Part shown: piece by piece, positions 17,115 to 25,034 of the stretch
Numbering within the stretch: position 1 is the stretch's first letter
How the letters are laid out: each line of letters opens with the position of its first letter
Source: an uncultured Neomegalonema sp.
GTDB lineage: Bacteria > Pseudomonadota > Alphaproteobacteria > Rhodobacterales > Rhodobacteraceae
Assembly: GCA_937948985.1 (NCBI GenBank)
Contig: CALFAK010000044.1
Coordinates: 1 to 45,867 of the forward strand
Reading direction: 5' to 3'
Length of the DNA stretch: 45,867 nucleotides
Notes under the pieces: generated by a model
Told to the model about the DNA's origin: nothing
Databases searched by the model: none
What the model saw: the letters and a program-made list of their open reading frames with translations, nothing else
Translations under genes and position numbers: made by a program

Positions 17115-17143
17115 TTGTCATCGGGGTCGATGCCCGTTAGATA
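17115..17143 (+). promoter_or_regulatory. Promoter of tRNA-Thr
   Basis: A sigma-70-like -35 box TTGTCA (17115-17120) is separated by 17 bases from a -10 box TAGATA (17138-17143), which ends 10 bases before the first base of the tRNA. Spacing is ideal. Start-site prediction is inferred, not observed. Confidence 0.6.
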
Positions 17144-17153
17144 GCGCTTCGAT

Positions 17154-17228
<75 letters not shown>

Positions 17229-17566
17229 TTTTTGGTCTTCTTTGGACGGCGAGCCGTCCCTAAGACTTTGAATTCGTTGGGTTCATGATCTTCCTAATTT
17301 GCAACTAAATCGGGCTTGTAGCTCGATTTGTAGCCTAGTGGGAAGCGACATCAAGTACCCTTTTTCAAACAAAATCCGCCACATCCTGCAGAGGATGGTC
17401 AATTTAGATTGCAGCTTACAAGTCTTATCTAGCTTTTGGGGCGATAGCGTCCCGCCCCCTCCCAGAGACCACCCGCCACACCCCCCAAAACACCTCCCCG
17501 CTTGCCGCCTCCGCTCCACGAGCATATGTCTACCCCGACAAGTAACCCTACGCCGGAGCACGCGAG
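17229..17566. other. Intergenic region between tRNA-Thr and ctaA
   Basis: 338 bases with no credible gene. A small hairpin GGACGG/CCGTCC with a CGAG loop (17244-17259) follows the tRNA and a T-run and may be involved in tRNA 3' processing or termination. The second half (about 17445-17520) is a C-rich, low-complexity stretch that leads into the C-rich ctaA block. No promoter was assigned with confidence. Confidence 0.5.
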
Positions 17567-18709
17567 ATGGCCGAGAAGAAACAACGCGCCCTGTTTGAGG
17601 AAGCGGGCACCGCACAGCCCGCCCCCGTCGCCACGCCGCCCGACCGCGAGGCGGCCAAGGCGCGGGACAGGCGCACACTGGCCCTGTGGCAGTTTGCCGT
17701 CGCCGCGCTGGTGGTGGTTATCATCGTCGTCGGCGGCCTGACCCGCCTCACGGATTCCGGCCTCTCGATCACCGAATGGAACCTCGTCACGGGCGTCCTG
17801 CCCCCCCTCAGCGAGGCGGGCTGGGCCGGCGAATTCGCCAAATACCAAACCATCCCTGAATTCAAGGAGATGAATTTCGATATGGAGATGTCGGAGTTCA
17901 AGACGATTTACTGGTGGGAGTGGGGCCACCGGATGCTGGGCCGCCTGATCGGGCTGGTTTACCTGATCCCCTTCGCCTTGTTTGCCGTGCGAAAACGCAT
18001 CCCGCAGGGCTGGTTCGGCACATTGCTGCTGCCCGGTGTGATGATCGCGGTGCAGGGCGTCATCGGCTGGTGGATGGTGTCATCGGGCCTCAGCGAGCGC
18101 GTCGACGTCGCCCCCTACCGCCTCGCCGTGCATCTGGGCATGGCGTTTGCGATTTTCTCGATCCTCATCTGGAACGGCCTGCGCCTTTCCCAAGCCGAAC
18201 ACGAGGCCCTCGCCGCCCGCCGTCGCCGTTTTGTAGGCTTCAAAAGCATCGCCACGGGAGTTGGCATCCTCGCCTTTGTGCAAATCCTCGCGGGCGCTCT
18301 GGTGGCGGGGCTGGATGCCGGACGCGGCTACACCGATTGGCCGCTGATGAATGGCGCGTTAATCCCGCCTGAAGCCACTGAGATGACGCCGTTCTGGAAG
18401 AACTTCTTCGAAAATCCGGCGCTGGCCCAATTCGACCACCGCATCATCGGCTACGTCCTCTTCGCCGCCATAATCTGGATGTGGATGCGCAGCCGCAAGA
18501 CGGGCCACGCGGCTGTCAAACGCTGGACAGACTGGGTGCTGGTCGCCGCCACGGGGCAAATGCTTTGGGGCATCCTCACCGTCCTCAACGGCGCGCCCTT
18601 GGGCTACGCGATTGTGCATCAGCTAGGTGCGGTGGTCCTGATCTTCCTCATGCTCCGCGCCCGTTTCGAGGCGGCGTACCCCGCTGAAGAAAAGATCGCC
18701 AGATCATGA
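17567..18709 (+). CDS. ctaA: Heme A synthase (COX15/CtaA)
   Basis: A 380-residue inner-membrane enzyme that oxidises the C8 methyl of heme O to give heme A for aa3-type cytochrome oxidase. About eight transmembrane helices form two four-helix halves. The heme-binding histidines are visible in EWGHRMLGRLIG (His121), VHLGMAF, FDHRIIGY and VHQLGAV. The conserved TRLTDSGLSITEWN precedes the first loop. GGAG lies 8 bases before the ATG. The final ATGA overlaps the thioesterase start. Codon use is C-rich (GCC, CTC, ATC), unlike the G-rich usage of upp and the MATE gene upstream. Confidence 0.95.
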   Translation: MAEKKQRALFEEAGTAQPAPVATPPDREAAKARDRRTLALWQFAVAALVVVIIVVGGLTRLTDSGLSITEWNLVTGVLPPLSEAGWAGEFAKYQTIPEFKEMNFDMEMSEFKTIYWWEWGHRMLGRLIGLVYLIPFALFAVRKRIPQGWFGTLLLPGVMIAVQGVIGWWMVSSGLSERVDVAPYRLAVHLGMAFAIFSILIWNGLRLSQAEHEALAARRRRFVGFKSIATGVGILAFVQILAGALVAGLDAGRGYTDWPLMNGALIPPEATEMTPFWKNFFENPALAQFDHRIIGYVLFAAIIWMWMRSRKTGHAAVKRWTDWVLVAATGQMLWGILTVLNGAPLGYAIVHQLGAVVLIFLMLRARFEAAYPAEEKIARS

Positions 18710-19125
18710 CAGAGGTGATCCTCGAAACCGATGCCCTGCGCGCCTTCCTCGCGGCGCAATTCCCGCAGGTGATCGATCAGGTCGTGCTGGAGGAAGTCGC
18801 CCCGATGCGCGCGCGTATGCGCCTGTTACGGGACGACCGCCACCTGCGCCCCGGTGGCACAATCTCCGGCCCGTCGATGACCCTGCTGGCCGATGTCGCC
18901 TTCTACGCCGCCATCCTCGCCATGATCGGGCCTGAGCCGCTGACGGTGACGACAAACCTTTCGTTAACCTTCCTGCGCAAGCCTGCGGATGAAGACTTGC
19001 TGTGCGACGCGCGCATCCTCAAACTGGGCCGCCGTCTGGCGAGCGGCGATTGCCTGCTCTACAGCGCCGGCGGTTCGCCTGATAAACCCGTCGCCCACGC
19101 CACCCTGACCTACGCATTGCCTTGA
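18706..19125 (+). CDS. PaaI family hotdog-fold thioesterase
   Basis: A 139-residue hotdog-fold protein. The core HLRPGGTISGPSMTLLADVA is the conserved helix and catalytic region of PaaI-type acyl-CoA thioesterases; TTNLSLTFLRKPADEDLLC is the following strand pair. It probably hydrolyses an acyl- or aryl-CoA in the cytoplasm, with unknown specificity. Its ATG overlaps the ctaA stop by four bases, and the M3 peptidase gene starts 25 bases downstream. Coupling to heme A synthesis looks like convenience rather than a shared pathway. Confidence 0.88.
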   Translation: MTEVILETDALRAFLAAQFPQVIDQVVLEEVAPMRARMRLLRDDRHLRPGGTISGPSMTLLADVAFYAAILAMIGPEPLTVTTNLSLTFLRKPADEDLLCDARILKLGRRLASGDCLLYSAGGSPDKPVAHATLTYALP

Positions 19126-19150
19126 CAATGGCCTTAGAACGGAGCGCCCC

Positions 19151-21199
19151 ATGACAAATCCCTTCCTTGAAGACTGGTCCACACCGTTCGGCATCCCCCC
19201 GTTCGACGCGATAAAGCCCGGGCATTTTCAACCCGCCTTTGACATGGCCATCGACGAATGGCGGGCCGAGGTGGAGGTGATCGCCACCAACCCCGACGCC
19301 CCGACTTTCGACAACACCATCACCGCGCTTGAGCTGACGGGCGAACGGCTGGACCGCGTCGCGGGCGTCTTCTTCAACCTCACCAGCGCCGACACCAACG
19401 AAACCCTGCAAGATATTGAGGCATCCGTCGCGCCGGAGCTGGCCCGCAACGGGGCCGAGGTCAACATGGACCTGCGCCTCTTCGCCCGCATCGATACGCT
19501 GTTCAAGGCCCGCGCGACACTGGGCCTGACGCCGGAACAAGACCGCGTACTGGGCCTCTATCACGAAAGTTTCGCCCGCGCGGGCGCGCAGCTGGATGAG
19601 GCTGGCCGCAACCGGATGAGCGCCATCATGCAACGCCTCGCCCAACTCGGTGCGTCCTTCTCGAAAAACCTGCTGGCCGACGAGCGCGACCTTGAACTGG
19701 TCCTCGACAACCGCGAAGACCTCGACGGTCTGCCCGCGTCCCTGATCGCCGCCGCCGCCAAAACCGCCGAGGATCGCGGCAAGCCGGGTAAATTCGTCAT
19801 CACCGCCAGCCGCTCCAGCATCGAACCGTTCCTGCAATTCGCCAAACGCCGCGACTTGCGCGAGGCCGCATGGCGCGGGTTCGTCGGGCGTGGCGAGGCG
19901 CGCCCGGATACAGCCACCGCCCCGATCATCGCCGAAACCATGAAGCTGCGCCAGGAACGCGCGCGTCTGCTCGGCTTTGATAATTTCGCCGCCTACAAGC
20001 TCGACAACCAGATGGCCAAAACCCCCGAAAACGTAAGCGCGCTTCTGTCCCGCGTCTGGGACCGCGCCGCTGCCAGCGCCGTGCGCGAGCGCGCCAAACT
20101 GCAATCTCTCGCCGCCGATGAGGGCGATAATTTTGACATCGAGCCGTGGGATTGGGCTTTCTACGCCGAAAAACTGCGCAAGCGCGATCTCGATCTCGAT
20201 GATGCGGAGGTCAAACCCTACCTGCAACTCGACGCGATGATCAACGCCGCTTTCGACACCGCCACCCGCTTGTTCGGGCTGAGTTTCGCCGAAAACCACG
20301 ACGTGCCGCGCCATCACCCCGACGTGCGCGTGTGGGAGGTGACAGGGCAGGGCGGTCGCCACATCGGCATGTTCTTCGGCGACTATTTCGCCCGCCCTTC
20401 CAAACGCTCCGGCGCATGGATGAGCGGCTTTCGCGATCAGCATAAACTCGACGGTGACGTTCGTCCGCTCATCTGCAACACGATGAACTTTTCCAAACCC
20501 GCCGACGGTGAGCAATGCCTGCTGACCTTCGACGACGCCCGCACGTTATTCCACGAATTCGGCCACGGTCTGCACGGCCTCATGTCGGATGTAACTTACC
20601 CCCGCATCTCCGGCACATCCGTCGCCCGCGACTTTGTGGAGCTGCCCTCGCAGCTGTATGAGCACTGGCTGATGCAATCCGAAGTGCTGGGTAAATTCGC
20701 CCGCCATGTTGAAACCGGTGAGGCGATCCCCGCCGATCTGCTCGACAAAATCCGCGCGGCGCAGACCTTCGACAAGGGCTGCGAGACGGTGCAATACCTC
20801 GCCAGCGCCATTGTCGATATCGAAGTTCATACCGCTGAAATCGCAGATGATTTCGACCCGCTGGCGTTCGAGGCGGCGACACTCAAGCAAATCAGTATGC
20901 CCGACGGAATTGCCATGCGCCACCGCACCCCGCATTTCGCGCATGTTTTCAGCGGCGACGGCTACTCGTCCGGCTATTACAGCTATATGTGGTCGGAAGT
21001 GATGGACGCGGACGCCTTTGGCGCGTTCGAGGATGCTGGCGATGTGTTCGACGGGGCCACCGCCGCCAAACTCGGCAGCGCCATCTACAGCGCAGGCGGC
21101 TCCCAAGCCCCCGAAGCGGCCTACCAAGCCTTCAGAGGCCGCCCCCCCGAACCTGACGCCCTGCTCCGCCGTCGCGGGCTGTTGGATGAGGTTGCGTAG
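19151..21199 (+). CDS. M3 family oligopeptidase (peptidyl-dipeptidase Dcp/OpdA type)
   Basis: A 682-residue zinc metallopeptidase of the usual full length for Dcp and oligopeptidase A. The zinc site HEFGH is at residues 468-472 within TLFHEFGHGLHGLMSD, and the third ligand lies in FVELPSQLYEHW. The N-terminus NPFLEDWSTPFGIPPFDAIK is family-typical. It lacks a signal peptide and so should degrade short peptides in the cytoplasm. GGAG lies 6 bases before the ATG. It ends the ctaA-thioesterase-peptidase run, and two hairpins follow. A long frame on the opposite strand is a composition shadow. Confidence 0.93.
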   Translation: MTNPFLEDWSTPFGIPPFDAIKPGHFQPAFDMAIDEWRAEVEVIATNPDAPTFDNTITALELTGERLDRVAGVFFNLTSADTNETLQDIEASVAPELARNGAEVNMDLRLFARIDTLFKARATLGLTPEQDRVLGLYHESFARAGAQLDEAGRNRMSAIMQRLAQLGASFSKNLLADERDLELVLDNREDLDGLPASLIAAAAKTAEDRGKPGKFVITASRSSIEPFLQFAKRRDLREAAWRGFVGRGEARPDTATAPIIAETMKLRQERARLLGFDNFAAYKLDNQMAKTPENVSALLSRVWDRAAASAVRERAKLQSLAADEGDNFDIEPWDWAFYAEKLRKRDLDLDDAEVKPYLQLDAMINAAFDTATRLFGLSFAENHDVPRHHPDVRVWEVTGQGGRHIGMFFGDYFARPSKRSGAWMSGFRDQHKLDGDVRPLICNTMNFSKPADGEQCLLTFDDARTLFHEFGHGLHGLMSDVTYPRISGTSVARDFVELPSQLYEHWLMQSEVLGKFARHVETGEAIPADLLDKIRAAQTFDKGCETVQYLASAIVDIEVHTAEIADDFDPLAFEAATLKQISMPDGIAMRHRTPHFAHVFSGDGYSSGYYSYMWSEVMDADAFGAFEDAGDVFDGATAAKLGSAIYSAGGSQAPEAAYQAFRGRPPEPDALLRRRGLLDEVA

Positions 21200-21211
21200 C
21201 TACCCGTCGCT

Positions 21212-21238
21212 GCCCCGCACCCGATGCGGGGCCTTTCC
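21212..21238 (+). terminator. Hairpin, probable terminator after the M3 peptidase
   Basis: Perfect arms GCCCCGCA (21212-21219) and TGCGGGGC (21225-21232) with a CCCGA loop are followed by a weak CTTTCC tail. It lies 12 bases after the peptidase stop codon. The stem is strong but the T-tract poor. Confidence 0.6.
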
Positions 21239-21254
21239 AACAAAAAATACAGTC

Positions 21255-21288
21255 ATACTCCGCGAAGGCGGAGTATCCGGTTTTGTTT
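21255..21288 (+). terminator. Second hairpin, terminator-like
   Basis: Arms ATACTCCGC (21255-21263) and GCGGAGTAT (21268-21276) with a GAAG loop are followed by CCGGTTTTGTTT. This has a better T-tract than the hairpin upstream. Two further short inverted repeats follow, at 21291-21307 (TGAGA/TCTCA) and 21327-21340 (TCTGC/GCAGA), before the convergent microprotein gene. Confidence 0.6.
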
Positions 21289-21379
21289 CGTGAGAGATCA
21301 CTTCTCAGGTAATCGGGTCTGGATTGTCTGCCTGCGCAGATAATGACGGCTTACAGAAATCAAAGAAGCCGTTTCAACC

Positions 21380-21532
21380 TCAATCCAGCCGCACGTTCCC
21401 GGACGAGTAAACATCCGCCGCACTGCTTTTCACAAGCACACCGCCCGTTTCAAACACAGGCCCACCGAGCAGGTAGTCGGCGGCAAAGCCGATCACAAAC
21501 ATACAAATCACAGCCGAAACAAAGGCTTTCAT
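21380..21532 (-). CDS. 50-residue single-span membrane protein at the end of the FDH operon
   Basis: A small gene whose ATG overlaps the TGA of the WD40-cytochrome c gene (ATGA), a strong sign that it is translated. The product starts with a hydrophobic segment (AFVSAVICMFVIGFAADYLL) that could be either a signal peptide or a membrane anchor. A short polar periplasmic-looking tail (GGPVFETGGVLVKSS, then a Val/Tyr/Ser stretch ending NVRLD) follows. I do not recognise the family. By position it belongs to the formate dehydrogenase transcript and may stabilise or anchor the cytochrome or gamma subunit, as small subunits do in many respiratory complexes. That role is inference. Confidence 0.65.
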   Translation of the reverse strand: MKAFVSAVICMFVIGFAADYLLGGPVFETGGVLVKSSAADVYSSGNVRLD

Positions 21533-22872
21533 TCTGTTTCCTTCCCTTGCGCTGCCGCGTCACCACGCGTTGCGACTTTCAAATATTCTATCAGATCGGT
21601 GCGATCCTCGCGACGCACAATCCGCTGCATCGGCATCTTTGATCCCGGCGTGTAGTGATCCGGTCCCAGATCGAACAGCTTATCGAGCGATATTTCATCC
21701 CAAATCAGATCAATGTCCAGCAGCGCGTCGGAATATTGATAGCTTTCCAGCGTTCCCGCTTTTCGCCCGAACACATTATGCAGGCTCGGCCCGGCCCGCC
21801 GCGTGCCATCTTCGCCCAGCGTGTGGCAGATGGAGCATTTGCGCGCGAACTGCCGCTCACCATTGCTCATCGTTGCCGGATCACGATGGAAATCCCGGAT
21901 CGGTGCGTCTGCCTCATCCACCGATTGCGCGGCGTCCACGGGCCACAGATCGGCATGGTCCTGTATCGTCCCCGCCATCACATGCGTGCCTGTATCATCA
22001 AACGCCAGCGCCCAAACGGGGCCACGCGGCACGGCGCGGAAATCCTTAATCGTCTTCCAAGTCGCCGTATCGACCACATGGATGTATCCCTCACCATCGC
22101 CGATTCCCATCCGCGCCTTATCCCGCGACAGAGTCAGCGCCAGCACAGGCTGTCTGCCTGAAGTGACATCCGCAATCTCATCACCGCTGTCCAGATTAAG
22201 GATACGCACCCCGCCATCCAACGCGCCATAGGCCAGCCAGCCGGCCACGTCATTGATCACCAGCTTGTTGATCCCGAACCCGTGGCTGGTTTCGATCCGT
22301 TCAAACGCACGTTCCGCCACATCCCATTTGCGCACAGTGCCGTCTGAACTGGCCGAATATAGCGCATCGGCATCGTCCGAGAACCGCACCGCCTGCACAG
22401 GTGCACGGTGCCCTTTGAGCATCGCAATCAGGCTCTTTGTGCGCAGATCCCACAGGCCGACAAACCCGTCCCACCCCGCACTTGCGGCCATCGAGCCATC
22501 CGTCGAAATCGAAACATCAAGGATTTTTCCTTTATGCCCCTCCATCCGCGCCAGCGCATCACCGGACTCCAGCGACCAGACCATCAACGCGAAATCATCC
22601 CCTGCAGACAGGGCGTGCGTGCCATCAGGATAAAACGCGGCGATATTCGCCGCCGCCTCGTGCCCTTCCAGCCATTTTGGCTCCGCATCGGGATCATCAA
22701 CTTGCCAATACCCGACCGAGTTATCGAAACTCGCGGTCAGGGCCGCCGAGCCGTCCGGCGACATCGCAATCCCGCGAATGGGGCCGCCATGCCCCTCGAA
22801 ACGGCGATAGCCATCGGCAAAGGCGCTACCCGCAACCGAGGCCAGCAGCGCCGCTATGAGCGCAAAACGCAT
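21529..22872 (-). CDS. WD40 repeat - cytochrome c fusion protein
   Basis: A 447-residue periplasmic protein. The start at ATG 22872 gives a clean signal peptide (MRFALIAALLASVAGSAFAD), whereas the longer frame would add 42 residues within the gamma-subunit gene. Residues 22-310 form about six to seven WD40 blades (FEGHGGPIRGIAMSPDG, GHKGKILDVSISTDGS, GHRAPVQAVRFSDDA). Residues 330-435 are a class I cytochrome c with the heme site CSICH (346-350) and an axial Met in GSKMPMQ (Met413). It starts 5 bases after the FDH gamma stop, so it belongs to the operon. It may accept electrons from the FDH or act as an assembly or docking scaffold; neither is established. Confidence 0.85.
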   Translation of the reverse strand: MRFALIAALLASVAGSAFADGYRRFEGHGGPIRGIAMSPDGSAALTASFDNSVGYWQVDDPDAEPKWLEGHEAAANIAAFYPDGTHALSAGDDFALMVWSLESGDALARMEGHKGKILDVSISTDGSMAASAGWDGFVGLWDLRTKSLIAMLKGHRAPVQAVRFSDDADALYSASSDGTVRKWDVAERAFERIETSHGFGINKLVINDVAGWLAYGALDGGVRILNLDSGDEIADVTSGRQPVLALTLSRDKARMGIGDGEGYIHVVDTATWKTIKDFRAVPRGPVWALAFDDTGTHVMAGTIQDHADLWPVDAAQSVDEADAPIRDFHRDPATMSNGERQFARKCSICHTLGEDGTRRAGPSLHNVFGRKAGTLESYQYSDALLDIDLIWDEISLDKLFDLGPDHYTPGSKMPMQRIVRREDRTDLIEYLKVATRGDAAAQGKETE

Positions 22873-22877
22873 CCACG

Positions 22878-24218
22878 TTACTCGGCGGGAACGTTCGGCT
22901 TTGTCGGCGCGCTCATCGGCATGTTGCGCTTGGGTTCCGCAGGAACCTTGGCCATTGGCAGTTTGACTTTGCCGTCTTTGACCATTTCCTCGACCCATAG
23001 GTCGTGGTGTTCTTTCGCCCAGTTCAGGTCAACCTTGCCCGAGCCCATCGCGCCGAACGCACCCTGCATCCCGATGGAGCCGATATAGATATGCGCGATA
23101 ATGATGATCATCAGCACGGTGGCGATGATCGTGTGCCACATCTGCGAATATTGCATTTCCTGAATCGGTGTCAGCGTCGTGGCAAGACCCAACGGAAAGC
23201 CGATTGCCTCACTGACCGAGTTCAGTTTCTCGAATGTCGGGGCGAACATCGGGTACTCATACGGCGCCAGCAGCGACAGGCCGGAGGCCGAGATCGATGC
23301 ACCGAAAATGATCACCGACCAGAAGATCAGCTTCTGTCCACCATTAAACTTACGGGCATGAGGGTGCGAGTCTTTCGAGAACAAGCCACCGCCTTGCGCG
23401 AACCATTTCACGTCCGTCCATGTCGGAATATTGCGCAGCACCCACATGAAGAAGATCAGCACAAGGCTCACAACGAACGCCCATGCGATGTTGTTGTGCA
23501 ACCATTTGCCGACACCGACAAAGCTCGCAAAGACTTCCTTGCCGTAGCCCGGTGTCACTTCACCGCCATTCATCTTCGTATTGGCCCAGTCAATCGCCGG
23601 GATCAGGTATTCACGGCCGAATAACAGCGCAAAGCCCGTAACCGCGAGGATCAAAAAGCTGCCCGCGAGCAGCCAGTGTCCGAAACGCTCAATAAAGGTG
23701 AACCGTTCGATTTTGACGCTCGACCAACCCTGTTGAATGCGAATACGCCCGCGCAGCAGCAAAAAGAATGCGAGCAGCAGCAGGATGCCGCCAAACGCAT
23801 AGAGTGAGTATGAGGTCAACGGCCCTTCACGTGTTGCCAGCCATGCCTCGCCTTCGTCTTGCATCAGCGTTGCGGATTTCTTGTCCGGGATCGACACCGT
23901 GAACGTTTCACCCTGTCGCGCCTTGCGCCACAATTCACTATCGGAAAGACCACCAAGTGTGCCCAGTTGTCCGCTGGCCGCCGCGCCCTCCGGTGAGCCG
24001 GTTCCGGCATCCAACGGCACATCCTCACCGCGCTGACGGCGGAGAATATCGTCGAGGGTCTGCGCACCGCCCGTGGTGCTGCGATCAACAGGTTCCGCGC
24101 TTTCGCTCTGCGCATTGGCCGCCGGAACCCCGATTGAAGGGAGTAATGTCCCCCCGAAACCGAGCATGACAGCAAATGACAAAGCCGCTGCGAGCTTTTT
24201 TCCCAGCGATATTCTCAT
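22878..24218 (-). CDS. Formate dehydrogenase gamma subunit, cytochrome b556
   Basis: A 446-residue membrane subunit that should carry electrons from the Fe-S subunit to quinone through b hemes. The start at ATG 24218 (GGGGAAG upstream) yields a signal peptide ending PAANAQS, then a periplasmic segment of about 110 residues with ETFTVSIPDKKSATLMQ. The cytochrome domain follows: FERFGHWLL-type helix (seen as IERFGHWLLAGSF), KWLHNNIAW, and the later WHTIIATVLMIIIIAHIYIG. The histidines in these helices are the heme ligands. It ends in a cytoplasmic or periplasmic tail rich in Pro and Lys. It lies 208 bases after the beta subunit gene on the same strand, so a secondary promoter in that gap is possible. 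Confidence 0.9.
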   Translation of the reverse strand: MRISLGKKLAAALSFAVMLGFGGTLLPSIGVPAANAQSESAEPVDRSTTGGAQTLDDILRRQRGEDVPLDAGTGSPEGAAASGQLGTLGGLSDSELWRKARQGETFTVSIPDKKSATLMQDEGEAWLATREGPLTSYSLYAFGGILLLLAFFLLLRGRIRIQQGWSSVKIERFTFIERFGHWLLAGSFLILAVTGFALLFGREYLIPAIDWANTKMNGGEVTPGYGKEVFASFVGVGKWLHNNIAWAFVVSLVLIFFMWVLRNIPTWTDVKWFAQGGGLFSKDSHPHARKFNGGQKLIFWSVIIFGASISASGLSLLAPYEYPMFAPTFEKLNSVSEAIGFPLGLATTLTPIQEMQYSQMWHTIIATVLMIIIIAHIYIGSIGMQGAFGAMGSGKVDLNWAKEHHDLWVEEMVKDGKVKLPMAKVPAEPKRNMPMSAPTKPNVPAE

Positions 24219-24426
24219 AACCGCTTCCCCCGTATGATCACGTTTTCCGGCATTGCCGGAGGCAAATTCATTGATTCTTTTAAAAGAATAGAGCGGATTG
24301 CATTCGTATTGAATCAGAATCCTTCGCAACATCTGTTGCGCATCCCATGTGATGCAGATCAATCAACCATACACCGCCTTGGGTTGAGCGGCGGGGCGCT
24401 TCAACACCCCGCCGCCCGAAAACGCC

Positions 24427-25020
24427 TTACGCGCCTTTTTGTCCGTAAGCTGTACCCCAGCCCCATGCGCCGCTGCCGAAACCACGGGCGACAACGCGTT
24501 CGCGGTAAATGTCGGAAACGGTGTCACCGTCGCCGGCGAGCAGAGCTTTGGTCGAGCACATCTCGGCGCAGATTGGCAGTTTGCCTTCCGCAATACGGTT
24601 GCGACCGTATTTTTGGAATTCCGCTTCCGAGTTGGTTTCTTCCGGGCCGCCCGCGCAGAATGTACATTTGTCCATCTTGCCGCGAGAGCCGAAATTGCCG
24701 GCCTGCGGATATTGCGGTGCGCCGAAAGGACAGGCGTAGAAGCAATACCCGCACCCGATGCACAGGTCTTTCGAGTGCAAAACCACGCCTTCTTCCGACT
24801 GGTAGAAACAATCTACCGGACAGACGGCGGCGCAGGGCGCATCCGAACAGTGCATACAGGCGACAGAGACCGAGCGTTCGCCCGGTTTCCCGTCATTGAT
24901 CGTGACCACGCGGCGGCGGTTTACGCCCCACGGTACCTCGTGCTCGTTCTTACAAGCCGTGACGCAAGCGTTGCATTCGATGCAACGTTCCGCGTCACAG
25001 AGGAACTTCATTCGTGCCAT
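24427..25020 (-). CDS. Formate dehydrogenase beta subunit, 4Fe-4S ferredoxin type
   Basis: A 197-residue electron-transfer subunit carrying four [4Fe-4S] clusters between the molybdenum subunit and cytochrome b. Cysteine motifs run in order: CDAERCIECNACVTAC, CMHCSDAPCAAVCP, CIGCGYCFYACP, and CTFCAGG completed by CAEMC. Unlike the E. coli FdnH-type subunit it has no C-terminal membrane helix, which fits the shorter Fdh3B-like form. It has no signal peptide and would be exported with the alpha subunit through Tat. AAGGGGAG lies before the ATG, and the gene begins 14 bases after the alpha subunit stop. Confidence 0.93.
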   Translation of the reverse strand: MARMKFLCDAERCIECNACVTACKNEHEVPWGVNRRRVVTINDGKPGERSVSVACMHCSDAPCAAVCPVDCFYQSEEGVVLHSKDLCIGCGYCFYACPFGAPQYPQAGNFGSRGKMDKCTFCAGGPEETNSEAEFQKYGRNRIAEGKLPICAEMCSTKALLAGDGDTVSDIYRERVVARGFGSGAWGWGTAYGQKGA

Positions 25021-25034
25021 TGTTCTTGCTCCCC

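Noticed and set aside
19019-20515. 498-codon frame on the minus strand
   Set aside because: It lies wholly antisense to the M3 peptidase, whose motifs are intact. It is a by-product of GC-rich codon use and shows no recognisable family.
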